Below, piece by piece: positions 26,963 to 35,334 of a stretch of DNA of 64,000 bases. The translations under genes and the position numbers were made by a program. The stretch is from WVXP01 sp964348095. GTDB taxonomy: Bacteria > Desulfobacterota > BSN033 > WVXP01. How positions within the stretch are numbered: the first letter of the stretch is position 1; each line of letters starts with the position of its first letter. Below the pieces are notes generated by a model. It was given only the letters and a program-made list of their open reading frames with translations. It searched no databases and was not told the origin of the DNA. Where the stretch lies: the NCBI GenBank assembly GCA_964348095.1, contig CAYGBK010000065.1, positions 62,001 to 126,000 of the forward strand, in the 5' to 3' direction.

Positions 26963-28501
26963 CTATCCTCCATCTGAGGCTGTTACTTCACCCACCTTAT
27001 CCCTTTTCAAATGGTCAGGTAAAATATCACGGCTGAGGACATCAGCTTCTGTTTCCTGCCGCCGGATGATCAAGGCCTGGTCACCATTCACCAGTACGGT
27101 CGCCGGCCGGGGCATGGCATTGAAGTTACTCATAGAGACCTCCTGATATGCCCCCGTGTCGAATACAGCGAGGATATCTCCAACCTGGACATCGGGGATG
27201 CGCACCGTCGGCATTAATCGGTCGCCGTAACAACTCCGTCCGATGATATCTGCCCTATCAATCATGTCTGAGTCGACTTTGTTGGCGAATACATAATCGT
27301 GGAGGTGGTGTTCGTAGCGTCCACCAGTGAACCAGAATTCCGTTGTATCCACGACGACAAGGTTCCAACAAATGGGGGTTGTCATACGTTTAATGTTTTT
27401 GACCGTTGTTAAATGGATTCCCGCATTACCGTGGATCGCCCGTCCGGGTTCAATTTGGAGCAAGAGACCCTTCGGATCGATGCCGTACTTTGGCAACTCC
27501 CTCCGAAGAGTGGCCGTGCACGCATCGGCATACTCCTCAATGCTCGGAGCGGGCTTTTGATTCGGCTTTTTTGTGATACTGTCAATCAGTTTCGCCAGTG
27601 CTTTGTAACGCCCATTCGAGCCGAGGACCTTGAGCCCTGTTGAAAGTGCATAAAGTGCTGCCAACTGAAGAGGCTCACTATAATCCGTGACCGCATTGAA
27701 GGGGTCCCTGGGTACGGCGAAGCCGCCGCCAATGTCGATCTCCTGTGGCTGAAAACCACCCAATGCTTGGCATACCTTCCCGATCTCTCCTGCAAACGCC
27801 TTCATCTGCTCTTCCCAGTATCGCGTTGAGGGATCATGCCGACCGTGATGTTCGTGAAAACCGACTAACTCGACGTTTTTTATCTTGAGAAGCCGGGGTC
27901 CAACGACCATGATCTGTTCGAACGAGAGTCCACCCTTATACGCCATGGCGGCGATATCCGTTGGAACCAGCCCCTCTGCCACAAAGCCGCTATGATGGGT
28001 AAAACCCGAGATCGCTGGTTTTAGGCGAAGCCGCACTTTCGCTACTCTGTTGAGCTCTTTCGATGCCTTCTCAATAGTATCAACCTCTTCGACGCTGTCG
28101 ATGGTAATGCGTACACCTTCCCGAATACTTCTGACAATATGATCTTCGTCTTTCGGCACCCCGTTGACTGAAATAAACTGAGGATCGAAACCAGCCTCTA
28201 ACGCGACGGTGAGCTCCCCCGAGGAATAGATATCGCAACCGCAACCTTCATCAGCTAGAATTCGCTGCACCGCAGAGATCCAGTTCGCCTTTGCAGCCGG
28301 CAATACCTTCACCGGCCCATCTGGCCAGCCCTGGTTAAATGCCTCCTGAAAACGGCGGACGTTTCGACGGATTTGATTCTCAGATAGCACAAAGAGCGGC
28401 GAACCGAATTGATGGATCAGATCAACAGTATCGCACTCCTCGATGAAAAGATGTCCATTCCGGGTCGACAGGCAATCGTCCAAGCGGGTAGGGGCAGTCA
28501 T
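26963..28501 (-). CDS. Diaminopimelate decarboxylase-like PLP enzyme (fold III)
   Basis: 512 residues, longer than typical LysA (about 420). The PLP Lys is in LPAAKANW, EPGRAI is the conserved phosphate-site block, HEHHGRH replaces the usual HxHIGSQ, and RSCYGDRL carries the catalytic Cys. A TIGGGF-like loop (DIGGGFAVP) is present. It belongs to the decarboxylase family of meso-DAP, ornithine and carboxynorspermidine enzymes; the altered substrate segments mean that lysine synthesis is not certain. GGGAGG lies seven bases before the ATG. Monocistronic. Confidence 0.84.
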   Translation of the reverse strand: MTAPTRLDDCLSTRNGHLFIEECDTVDLIHQFGSPLFVLSENQIRRNVRRFQEAFNQGWPDGPVKVLPAAKANWISAVQRILADEGCGCDIYSSGELTVALEAGFDPQFISVNGVPKDEDHIVRSIREGVRITIDSVEEVDTIEKASKELNRVAKVRLRLKPAISGFTHHSGFVAEGLVPTDIAAMAYKGGLSFEQIMVVGPRLLKIKNVELVGFHEHHGRHDPSTRYWEEQMKAFAGEIGKVCQALGGFQPQEIDIGGGFAVPRDPFNAVTDYSEPLQLAALYALSTGLKVLGSNGRYKALAKLIDSITKKPNQKPAPSIEEYADACTATLRRELPKYGIDPKGLLLQIEPGRAIHGNAGIHLTTVKNIKRMTTPICWNLVVVDTTEFWFTGGRYEHHLHDYVFANKVDSDMIDRADIIGRSCYGDRLMPTVRIPDVQVGDILAVFDTGAYQEVSMSNFNAMPRPATVLVNGDQALIIRRQETEADVLSRDILPDHLKRDKVGEVTASDGG

Positions 28502-28705
28502 TTTTTCGCCTCCCTTCGCAGGGGGTGGGGTCGTCTAAATTGAGGTTCTACCCTGTGTGTCCTCGTGATTATCTTTTCTCTGGATCCAATGTGCCACGAC
28601 CGATCTGACCAAGTCGACCAAGGTGCACCCGAAACCTGTTATCACCTGAGGTCTCGAGACGGTTCACACTCCGCCTGAACACGTCAGCCCGTAAAGACGC
28701 GACAC

Positions 28706-29617
28706 CTATCCTGTGGTTGGTGGTCTGCGCACTTGTTCTAACTCTTCGAGCGACCGTGGCCAGTCTTTCTTGAGCAGCCGTGACAGTGCCCGGTCTGCGA
28801 GCAGCCTACCGCCGGTTTGGCAACGAGGGCAGTAATTCGTTTCATTGGTTGCGTAGCGAATACGTTGAACCGGCGCGCCACAGTCTGGACAGGGGTTGCC
28901 ATATCGCCCGTGAACCTTCATGCCATCTCGAAAGGCTGTCACTTTCTCGGGGAATCCCTCCCCTGCGTCGATCCGCAATCTATCAATCCATTCTATGAGG
29001 GTTTCTCGTGTGGCGTGGTAAAGCCGCTCGATTTTCTTAGCCCCTAGCTTCTGCGATAGAGCCACCGGAGAAAGTCTCGCCCGATGGAGGATCTCGTCAG
29101 AATAGGCGTTCCCGATTCCACTGAGCAGCCGTGGATCTGTAAGGGCTCGCTTAATGGTATGATTCTTACGTGTAATGGCCGCGTGGAAGGTCTCGAGATT
29201 TGCCTCGAGAACCTCGAGCCCCCCTGGATCATGGGTGTGGAGTCCGTCTTTCCCGTACACGAGATGAAGAGACGCCCGCTTCTTCGACCCAGCTTCAGTG
29301 AGGGTCAAAGTTCCGGTGCTGAAGTCAAACGCCACCAGCGACCGCTTGCCCAGCCGTGGTAAACCCTGTTCGTGCCAATGGAGGCGTCCCGCGATCATGA
29401 GATGAAGGATCAGCCAGAGTTCGTCTTGAAGACCGATGGCGATCCGTTTCCCAAGACGGCGAAGCGCTTCAACCCTTTTGCCGCCGACCGTCGACATAGG
29501 GGGTTCGGCGGTTCGCAAAAGAAATGGGCTCCTCAGCCGGACATTCTGAAGGGTGTGGCCAAGGATACGCTTCTGAAGTGCTTCAATGTAGATCTCGATA
29601 TCGGGCAGTTCGGGCAT
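28706..29617 (-). CDS. Formamidopyrimidine-DNA glycosylase family protein
   Basis: 303 residues. The start MPELPDIE supplies the Pro2 nucleophile and Glu3; most Fpg proteins have PELPEVE, so the Asp is a small change. The lysine for base cleavage lies in RRLGKRIAIG, the helix-two-turn-helix in LLSGIGNAYSDEILHRARLSP, and the C-terminal zinc finger is CPDCG...CPRCQ. Repairs oxidised purines in DNA. No sharp ribosome site is seen. The PELP rather than PEGP start argues against Nei. Confidence 0.92.
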   Translation of the reverse strand: MPELPDIEIYIEALQKRILGHTLQNVRLRSPFLLRTAEPPMSTVGGKRVEALRRLGKRIAIGLQDELWLILHLMIAGRLHWHEQGLPRLGKRSLVAFDFSTGTLTLTEAGSKKRASLHLVYGKDGLHTHDPGGLEVLEANLETFHAAITRKNHTIKRALTDPRLLSGIGNAYSDEILHRARLSPVALSQKLGAKKIERLYHATRETLIEWIDRLRIDAGEGFPEKVTAFRDGMKVHGRYGNPCPDCGAPVQRIRYATNETNYCPRCQTGGRLLADRALSRLLKKDWPRSLEELEQVRRPPTTG

Positions 29618-29750
29618 CTGTGCTCGTTGTTCCCCGCGAATATGGTGGCGGTGTCCCAGCGATTGTTTTTCCCGATGGGTCTTGGGTGTTCCGCCTGCCC
29701 AGGCGAAACAAAAAAATCAAAAACACAGGCGGCCCCAGAATCTCTGAGAT

Positions 29751-30368
29751 CTACCGATGAACTGCTGTGCCCCAGTAATTGAAGCATGCGGGCTTCCAGC
29801 CGGGAATATACATAGTTTCCAGACGCTTTATGGCGAACCCGTTCTGTTCTATGAGAGATGGGATTGGACGGTTAAGGTGACATCCCCCGGCCAGTTTCTT
29901 CCAGATCGGGTTTATTCGATTCTGCCATCGTCGCACAGCCTTGTCAGGCGCGGCACCGTGCTCACAAAATATCAGCTCCCCACCCGGTTTGAGAACTCGC
30001 CCCACGTTCTCCAATGCACGTGCCACATCAGGAATGGTGCAGAGCGTGTACGTCACCAAAACGGTGTCCGCACTTCTATCGTCTAAGGGTATTTCCTCAC
30101 CCGAACGCCTTATGAATTCAACATCAAAACCAACCCTTCGAGCCTGTATCTGAGCCATGGCGAGTGACTCTTTGGAGGGGTCTAACCCCCATACGTGTGT
30201 AACCTTGGCTTTGTCATAAAAGGGCAGATTCAAACCCGAACCTATTCCGATTTCCAATACCCGCCCTTGGGCTAGTGGGACGATCTTCTGGCGTTGCATC
30301 ATCAAAGGCTTGGCACGACAGAGTATGTCCGTTAGCTTTGGTAGGATGTATTTTTCGTAAAACCCCAT
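29751..30368 (-). CDS. Class I SAM-dependent methyltransferase
   Basis: 205 residues. The SAM loop is VLEIGIGSGLNLPFY (motif I), WGLDPSKES is motif II, and LVTYTLCTIPD motif IV. CEHGAAPDKAVRRWQNRI, NPIWKKLAGGCHLNRP resemble METTL7-like type-11 methyltransferases. ATG 30368 is chosen because GGAGAGG sits seven bases upstream; the frame is open to 30455. Substrate unknown. It lies 99 bases downstream of the TfoX gene. Confidence 0.86.
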   Translation of the reverse strand: MGFYEKYILPKLTDILCRAKPLMMQRQKIVPLAQGRVLEIGIGSGLNLPFYDKAKVTHVWGLDPSKESLAMAQIQARRVGFDVEFIRRSGEEIPLDDRSADTVLVTYTLCTIPDVARALENVGRVLKPGGELIFCEHGAAPDKAVRRWQNRINPIWKKLAGGCHLNRPIPSLIEQNGFAIKRLETMYIPGWKPACFNYWGTAVHR

Positions 30369-30467
30369 CTGGCCTCTCCTCAAGCCATCTGCCAGGTCTT
30401 GACCTGGGTTTTTCATGTCTAGGAGGACGGCAATGGCCCTCTCAAACTGACCCATACCCGAACTTCT

Positions 30468-30797
30468 CTATTTTGAGGGCAGTTTCGCTACGAACTCCTT
30501 GGCCTTTTTCAAACACCCCTCCAATTCCTGATCGCTCTTGAATCCGTCCCGTCCCACCATGACCCAGCCCTTCATAGGCCGTCCCGTGATGTCGAATGGC
30601 CTTACAAAGGGTGATTCCAGCTCGGTCTCGGCGTCTTTCTCACCGAGTCGAAGGATGAGGAAATCCTTATACACCCCGCAAAACATGTTTCCCTTCAAGA
30701 GATGGCACACGCCCCCAAACATCCTCTTGTCCGTTGTGTCTTTCCAACCCGACGCAATTCGCTTGATCCGGGCTTCGATTTCTTCGTTGTATGGCAT
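30468..30797 (-). CDS. TfoX/Sxy N-terminal domain protein
   Basis: 109 residues: KRMFGGVCHLLKGNMFCGVYKD is the characteristic beta hairpin of TfoX_N, and the C-terminal helices fit. There is no C-terminal helix-hairpin-helix half, so this is the stand-alone form, whose role outside competence is not known. GAGGTGAG lies before the ATG. Confidence 0.86.
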   Translation of the reverse strand: MPYNEEIEARIKRIASGWKDTTDKRMFGGVCHLLKGNMFCGVYKDFLILRLGEKDAETELESPFVRPFDITGRPMKGWVMVGRDGFKSDQELEGCLKKAKEFVAKLPSK

Positions 30798-31051
30798 AGG
30801 CTCACCTCACCATCTTTTTCGATGGCTATTAAAAGGTGAGCAGACTCTAAAGTCAAGCGGAATTCGATAGGAAGGGCCAGGCGAACCATTCCCGGGTCGG
30901 GTGACCTGGCGATTCACAAGAAGGCCTCTGTGGCGGAAGACCTCGCTGAATGGGTTGATCCCAGTTACGACAACGTGGTACATAGTCACTGGGACGAACT
31001 CCTTGGCGCTGCGATTAAGAGGATCAAAATTGTCAAAATTCGGGTGCGCTG

Positions 31052-31450
31052 ATGGCTCACAGTGACAAACCCACTTCTCCGACCCAATCGGATACCGCAA
31101 CAGATCAAGTCTCACCGGACCCCGATAAGGAGCGGACCGGGGGTGTTGCGGCGGCAGGACGTTGGGATGCGCTGGCCGTGGGGATTACGGCATTCATTGT
31201 TGCCTTTGTTGGGGCCATTGTGGTTCTCAGCATTCCTTATGCTATTCTCAGTGCTCCCCTGCCGCCCAGCGTGGATCGATTGGGTCTCTCAACCGAGATC
31301 ACGCAGAAGTTTTTCTTTGAGCGTGCCTGGTATATTCTGGTACCTTCGATCCTGTTTGCATTGTGGATCGGTTTCACGTCGTATCGATGGGGGCTGAAGT
31401 CGATGCAGACAGCCCCTGATGAGACCGAACCCGGCAAAAAGATCGGGTAA
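31052..31450 (+). CDS. Membrane protein leading the cbb3 oxidase cluster
   Basis: 132 residues. A polar, Pro- and Asp-rich N-terminus (about 1-38) precedes a helix at about 42-66 and a second at about 90-110. No Cys-x-x-Cys-His, no copper motif. It ends 26 bases before ccoN, so it is likely an accessory subunit of the oxidase, but I do not recognise the family. No Shine-Dalgarno sequence is visible before the ATG. Confidence 0.65.
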   Translation: MAHSDKPTSPTQSDTATDQVSPDPDKERTGGVAAAGRWDALAVGITAFIVAFVGAIVVLSIPYAILSAPLPPSVDRLGLSTEITQKFFFERAWYILVPSILFALWIGFTSYRWGLKSMQTAPDETEPGKKIG

Positions 31451-31476
31451 AATTCCGACCCAAAGAGGATGCGAAA

Positions 31477-32865
31477 TTGAGCCAACAGGAACGACAGGCT
31501 ATCCTGGCTTACTTCTATTGCGCCATATTCTGGCTTCTCGTTCCAGCCCTGGCCGGGATCTTGATGGCCGCGTTCCTTTCCACCCCATCTCTGCAAGAGT
31601 TCGTTCCACAGCCCCTCAAAGGAGTCCTGAATTTCGGCCGCCTGAGGCCGATGCATTCCAATACGCTTATTTTCGGGTGGCTTTCCATGGCATATGCTGG
31701 GGCTATGCTCTATATTACCAGGCGCCTGACAGGGGTCTCCCTTTTCAGTCCCGGACTTGCCCGGGTGGCCCTATGGCTGTGGAACCTTCTGATCGCTCTA
31801 GCGGCCATCACTCTGCTTGTTGGCATGAACCAGGGGCGTGAATATGCCGAGATGATCTGGCCCCTGGACCTGCTCTTTCTGGTTGTCATTGGCTTGCTGG
31901 GAATAAACATCTGGGGCACCGTCGCCCGTCGACGAGAACCCAAGCTGTACGTCAGCATCTGGAACTTTATGGCCGCCACCTTGATTCTCATTCCCGTCTA
32001 TGCAATCGGCAACAAGATCTGGGACCCAACCGGGGCCTACACCGGCATGAATGATAACATCATCAACTATTTCTACGTCCACAACCTCTTCAATGCCTGG
32101 TTTACCACCGGCGGCATCGGTTTGGCTCTTTACCTGCTGCCTCGGTTGACAAATAAACCCCTTTACAGCCATGCCCTGGCCATGTGGGGATTGTGGAGCG
32201 TCTGGACAGGTCAGCACCATCAACTTTGGGGCCCGGCCCCGGATTGGCTCGAAATTTTGACAGTGGTATTCAGTGTTCTGGCTGTTGTTCCAACGACGGC
32301 CTTTATGTGGAATTTCTACCAGACGATGAAGTACCGCTGGCTGCGAGTTGGGCAGGATGTGGCGGTGCGGTTTTTTGTGGTGGGCGCGATCTTCTGGGGA
32401 TTCACCTGCATCCAAGGGATCGCCCAGTCGTTACGCACCTTTAGCCTCTACGTGCACTTTACTAACTGGGTGGTTTCCCATTCCCATCTGGCTTTTGTGG
32501 CCGACTATTCCCTCTGGGCCTTTTCCCTGGTCTACCTGATCGTTCCGGAATTGCTGAAACGCCCCATTTACAGCCGTATTCTTGCTGAGTGGCACTTCTG
32601 GCTGACCCTGGTGGGGCTGATGATTTTCATGGCCAGCCTCTGGCTGGCAGGTTTGGTCCAGGGTCAGCACTGGCTGGCTGGAGGGATCCGATTTCTGGAC
32701 ACGACCCAGGCCATGTATCCCTACTTTACCTGGCGGTTATTTGGTGGGCTCATGATATTTGTGGGCCAGGTCGTGTTTGCTTATAACATCTGGAAGACAG
32801 GAGCAGAGAGCGTGCCTTCCCGGAAAGGCTGGGTGCCCCTGGGTGCGCGGGTGCCCCAGGGTTAA
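31477..32865 (+). CDS. ccoN: cbb3-type cytochrome c oxidase subunit I
   Basis: 462 residues, 12 helices expected. The six heme and copper ligands of CcoN are visible: His60 in RPMHSNTLIFGW, His202 in YVHNLFNAW, His247 and His248 in GQHHQLWGP, and His335 and His337 in VVSHSHLAF. It should reduce O2 in the inner membrane as a C-family heme-copper oxidase. The start is a TTG at 31477 with AGAGGA 6 bases upstream. Length is near the usual 475. It precedes ccoO by 15 bases. Confidence 0.93.
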   Translation: MSQQERQAILAYFYCAIFWLLVPALAGILMAAFLSTPSLQEFVPQPLKGVLNFGRLRPMHSNTLIFGWLSMAYAGAMLYITRRLTGVSLFSPGLARVALWLWNLLIALAAITLLVGMNQGREYAEMIWPLDLLFLVVIGLLGINIWGTVARRREPKLYVSIWNFMAATLILIPVYAIGNKIWDPTGAYTGMNDNIINYFYVHNLFNAWFTTGGIGLALYLLPRLTNKPLYSHALAMWGLWSVWTGQHHQLWGPAPDWLEILTVVFSVLAVVPTTAFMWNFYQTMKYRWLRVGQDVAVRFFVVGAIFWGFTCIQGIAQSLRTFSLYVHFTNWVVSHSHLAFVADYSLWAFSLVYLIVPELLKRPIYSRILAEWHFWLTLVGLMIFMASLWLAGLVQGQHWLAGGIRFLDTTQAMYPYFTWRLFGGLMIFVGQVVFAYNIWKTGAESVPSRKGWVPLGARVPQG

Positions 32866-32880
32866 GGAGGACGCAACACG

Positions 32881-33378
32881 GTGCGTTGGAGAATCGATCA
32901 ACAGGGTCTGCCCTATTTGATCACCGGTTCACTGGTGGCCTTGATTCTGGGTATTATCGTAACCATCTTGATTCCAGCCCTTGGAGAACCGGATCCCACT
33001 GACCTGGCTCACCAATACACTGAAAGCGAGTTGCTGGGCCGGCTGGTCTATCAGCGCGAAGGGTGCTGGTACTGCCATACCCAACAGGTCCGCCCACCAG
33101 AGGTTGGTATTGGAACCATCCAGGTCAAGGGAGACATCGGTCCTGCCTCCTCGGCCGGTGACTATGCCTTCCAGAAGCCTGTCTACTGGGGGACCGAGCG
33201 TCAGGGACCGGATTTATCTCACGTTGCCAGTCGTCCCTACGGCTCAGTCAAGGAATGGCACATTCTGCATTTCAAGGACCCGGCCTTGGTGAGTCCGGGA
33301 ACCCTGATGCCTTCGTATGCCCATCTTCCGGAGGCTGATGTCGAGGCACTGGCGGCCTATCTGTTGACCCTAAAATAG
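32881..33378 (+). CDS. ccoO: cbb3-type oxidase monoheme cytochrome c subunit II
   Basis: 165 residues from GTG 32881 with GGAGGACGC upstream. An N-terminal helix (about 12-33) anchors a cytochrome c domain: CWYCH at 62-66 is the heme site and the Met in GTLMPSYAHL the distal ligand. It is shorter than most CcoO (about 200) but has the Q-x-x-R-P-x-E-V segment after the heme (TQQVRPPEVG), typical of the family. It passes electrons to CcoN. Confidence 0.92.
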   Translation: MRWRIDQQGLPYLITGSLVALILGIIVTILIPALGEPDPTDLAHQYTESELLGRLVYQREGCWYCHTQQVRPPEVGIGTIQVKGDIGPASSAGDYAFQKPVYWGTERQGPDLSHVASRPYGSVKEWHILHFKDPALVSPGTLMPSYAHLPEADVEALAAYLLTLK

Positions 33379-33388
33379 GAGTGACAGG

Positions 33389-33550
33389 ATGATTTTTCCG
33401 GCGACTTGGTTGGTCTGGATCACTGTAGCGCTTATTCTGGCCCTTTTCTGGGGCGCCTATTTCATCGCCCGCGCCAGTGGCCACTTTGACGACCTGGAGC
33501 AGGTAAAGTACAAGGTACTGGAGGAGAGCCTGGAGAATGAGAAGGAATGA
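33389..33550 (+). CDS. CcoS-like small membrane protein (53 aa)
   Basis: A 53-codon gene: one helix (about 6-26, TWLVWITVALILALFWGAYF) then ARASGHFDDLEQVKYKVLEE. The SGHFDDLE-x-x-x-Y-x-[VI]L pattern after the helix matches CcoS, the small copper/assembly protein of cbb3 operons. Starts 10 bases after ccoO with GGAGTGACAGG before ATG. Its stop lies 13 bases inside the next gene. Confidence 0.75.
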   Translation: MIFPATWLVWITVALILALFWGAYFIARASGHFDDLEQVKYKVLEESLENEKE

Positions 33551-33776
33551 AATCCAAGAATTTGCTGAAGACGTCAGGGTAGGTCCCGCCGTGCGGCCGC
33601 GCTGGATAACCATCCTGGCTTACTGCCTGGTGATTTGGGGACTGGGGTACTTCATCTGGACAGCCAGCGGTGGAGGGCTGGACGGACCTAATTTGGTCAT
33701 TTGGGCATTGCTGGCATTTTGGCTCGTATACACGCCGTTAGCGGTGTATAAGAAATGGTTTGCTATCCGGCTGTGA
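33537..33776 (+). CDS. FixP_N-like small membrane protein (79 aa)
   Basis: 79 residues: a charged N-terminus, then VRPRWITILAYCLVIWGLGYFIWT and a second helix (NLVIWALLAFWLVYTPLAVY). The P-R-W followed by a helix resembles the N-terminal anchor of CcoP (FixP_N), but there is no cytochrome c domain behind it. It overlaps the CcoS-like gene by 14 bases in another frame. It is the last gene of the oxidase cluster. The assignment is based on pattern only. Confidence 0.6.
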   Translation: MRRNEIQEFAEDVRVGPAVRPRWITILAYCLVIWGLGYFIWTASGGGLDGPNLVIWALLAFWLVYTPLAVYKKWFAIRL

Positions 33777-34072
33777 ACCGGATAATGGGGGAGCCCCGTG
33801 GTGTGACTGCAGGAGCGACAAACAAGGGAATTTGACACACAGATCAGCTGATCTCCTGTCAGATTTCAGAGTGTATTCGCCTGCCATTTAGAAAGCCATA
33901 ATACTCTCTATCAACTGATTCAATCAACTTTATCTCCGTGAAAGCGAGCGTTTTCATCCTCAAGTGGGATCCCACACTGACTGTTATTCTCAAATTCTAG
34001 TTTCAAGTGAATCTGCCGACCCTTTTTCCCTTTGGTGAACGCGACAGGAGACGCCAGGAGAAAACTCAAAAA

Positions 34073-34081
34073 TGATATAAT
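34073..34081 (+). promoter_or_regulatory. Extended -10 promoter
   Basis: TGATATAAT at 34073-34081 fits the TGnTATAAT extended -10. No consensus -35 is visible. It would start a leader of about 90 bases before the ATG at 34179. Confidence 0.55.
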
Positions 34082-34107
34082 TGTCCAAAATCTACTGAAG
34101 ATTTTAT

Positions 34108-34140
34108 GCCCCTAAGTCGAGGGGCTCCGAAAAGCCGGAG
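34108..34140 (+). promoter_or_regulatory. Two consecutive leader hairpins
   Basis: GCCCCT/AGGGGC (34108-34113 with 34120-34125, loop of 6) is followed directly by CTCCG/CGGAG (34125-34129 with 34136-34140, loop of 6). They lie between the promoter and the AGGAGG site. I cannot match them to a known riboswitch. Confidence 0.4.
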
Positions 34141-34178
34141 TCCGCTGAAGACAATGATATGAGGAGGCAGGGGTCGAC

Positions 34179-35315
34179 ATGACTGGGGATAGACCCAAAA
34201 GACGCCTCGTCTTTGTCGGCGGGGGACACGTTCACCTGCTTTCATTAAAGAATATCGGCCGTTTCCTGGATGGGGGTGCCGAGGTTACGGTGATTGCCCC
34301 GGACCGATTTCACTACTATTCGGGCATGGGCCCAGGAATGGTTTCACGCATCTACGAGCCAGAGCAGGTGCGGTTCAACATTCAAAAGATGGTCGAATCC
34401 CGTGGAGGGTCGTTTGTTAAAGACAAAGTGGCCTCAGTTGATGCACCTGAAAAAGAACTTACCCTGGCGGGTGGAGAGAAAGTGTTTTACGACCTCCTCT
34501 CTTTCAATATAGGAAGCTATGTGCCGATGGACCGTATCGAGGGTGCCGAAAAAGGAGCGATTCCTGTAAAGCCGATCGAGAACCTGGAAAAAGCCCGACG
34601 GGCCATATTGGAGGGTTTTCAGAGAGGGATTCCCAAAGTTCTTATAGTTGGTGCTGGTCCTGCGGGTGTTGAACTGGCTGGTAATATTTGGCGATTGGCC
34701 TGCAGTCAGGATGGCTATGGGGAGATCACTTTGGCGAGTTCCAGAGACCGGGTTCTGCCGGAGCTCCCCCAAAAGGCGAGTTCTCTTGCCCAGGAGTCTC
34801 TCTCTCAACGGGGGATACATATCCGCTCCAACTTTCGCGTGGTTAATCTAAGCCAGGGAAGGGCCCGTTCCAAATATGGTGAAGAAGTCCGGTACGATGT
34901 GGCTATTCTGACAATTGGGATCATGCCCCAGAGGATTTTCGGCAATTCTGGATTGGAAACGGCAGCAGACGGCGCGCTCCTGGTAAACAACTACCTTCAG
35001 AGCACGAGCTCCCCGGATGTCTTTGGAGGCGGAGACTGTATCGCCATCCATGGAAGCCGAGTGGACCGGGTCGGTGTCTATGCCGTGCGGGAGGCGCCGA
35101 TTCTTTTCAACAATCTCTTGGCGAGACTAGAGGGAAAGCCGCTCAAGGCCTTTAAGCCGCAGAAACGATACCTTTTGATACTCAACCTCGGAGACGGCTC
35201 GGGTCTCTTTGTCCGAGGGTCTTGGGTGTGGAAAGGGAAACTGGCATTTGCCTTCAAGAGCTTTCTCGATCGACGGTTCATGTCAAACTTCCAGGTTTCG
35301 GGAGAAACGGGATGA
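34179..35315 (+). CDS. FAD-dependent pyridine nucleotide-disulfide oxidoreductase, SelD-fusion type
   Basis: 378 residues. FAD-binding VFVGGGHVHL at residues about 11-20 and the NAD loop VLIVGAGPAGVELAG at about 153-167 define a two-dinucleotide-binding-domain flavoprotein; DVFGGGDC supplies the late FAD block. HYYSGMGPGM and YDLLSFNIGS are features of the NADH-dehydrogenase-like domain found fused N-terminally to selenophosphate synthetase (SelD) in many bacteria. Here no SelD follows. The next gene encodes a selenocysteine-type rhodanese, so a role as its electron donor or in selenium or persulfide handling is plausible (inference). AGGAGG lies before the ATG. Confidence 0.85.
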   Translation: MTGDRPKRRLVFVGGGHVHLLSLKNIGRFLDGGAEVTVIAPDRFHYYSGMGPGMVSRIYEPEQVRFNIQKMVESRGGSFVKDKVASVDAPEKELTLAGGEKVFYDLLSFNIGSYVPMDRIEGAEKGAIPVKPIENLEKARRAILEGFQRGIPKVLIVGAGPAGVELAGNIWRLACSQDGYGEITLASSRDRVLPELPQKASSLAQESLSQRGIHIRSNFRVVNLSQGRARSKYGEEVRYDVAILTIGIMPQRIFGNSGLETAADGALLVNNYLQSTSSPDVFGGGDCIAIHGSRVDRVGVYAVREAPILFNNLLARLEGKPLKAFKPQKRYLLILNLGDGSGLFVRGSWVWKGKLAFAFKSFLDRRFMSNFQVSGETG

Positions 35316-35334
35316 CTGGATTGGAGGAGGCAGG

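Larger units (their letters stand above)
33777..34178. other. Intergenic region and leader of the FAD-oxidoreductase/selenoprotein unit
   Basis: No gene. A 14-base palindrome (AGATCAGCTGATCT, 33841-33854) lies near the oxidase end. The second half has the extended -10 promoter and hairpins listed separately. Confidence 0.5.
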
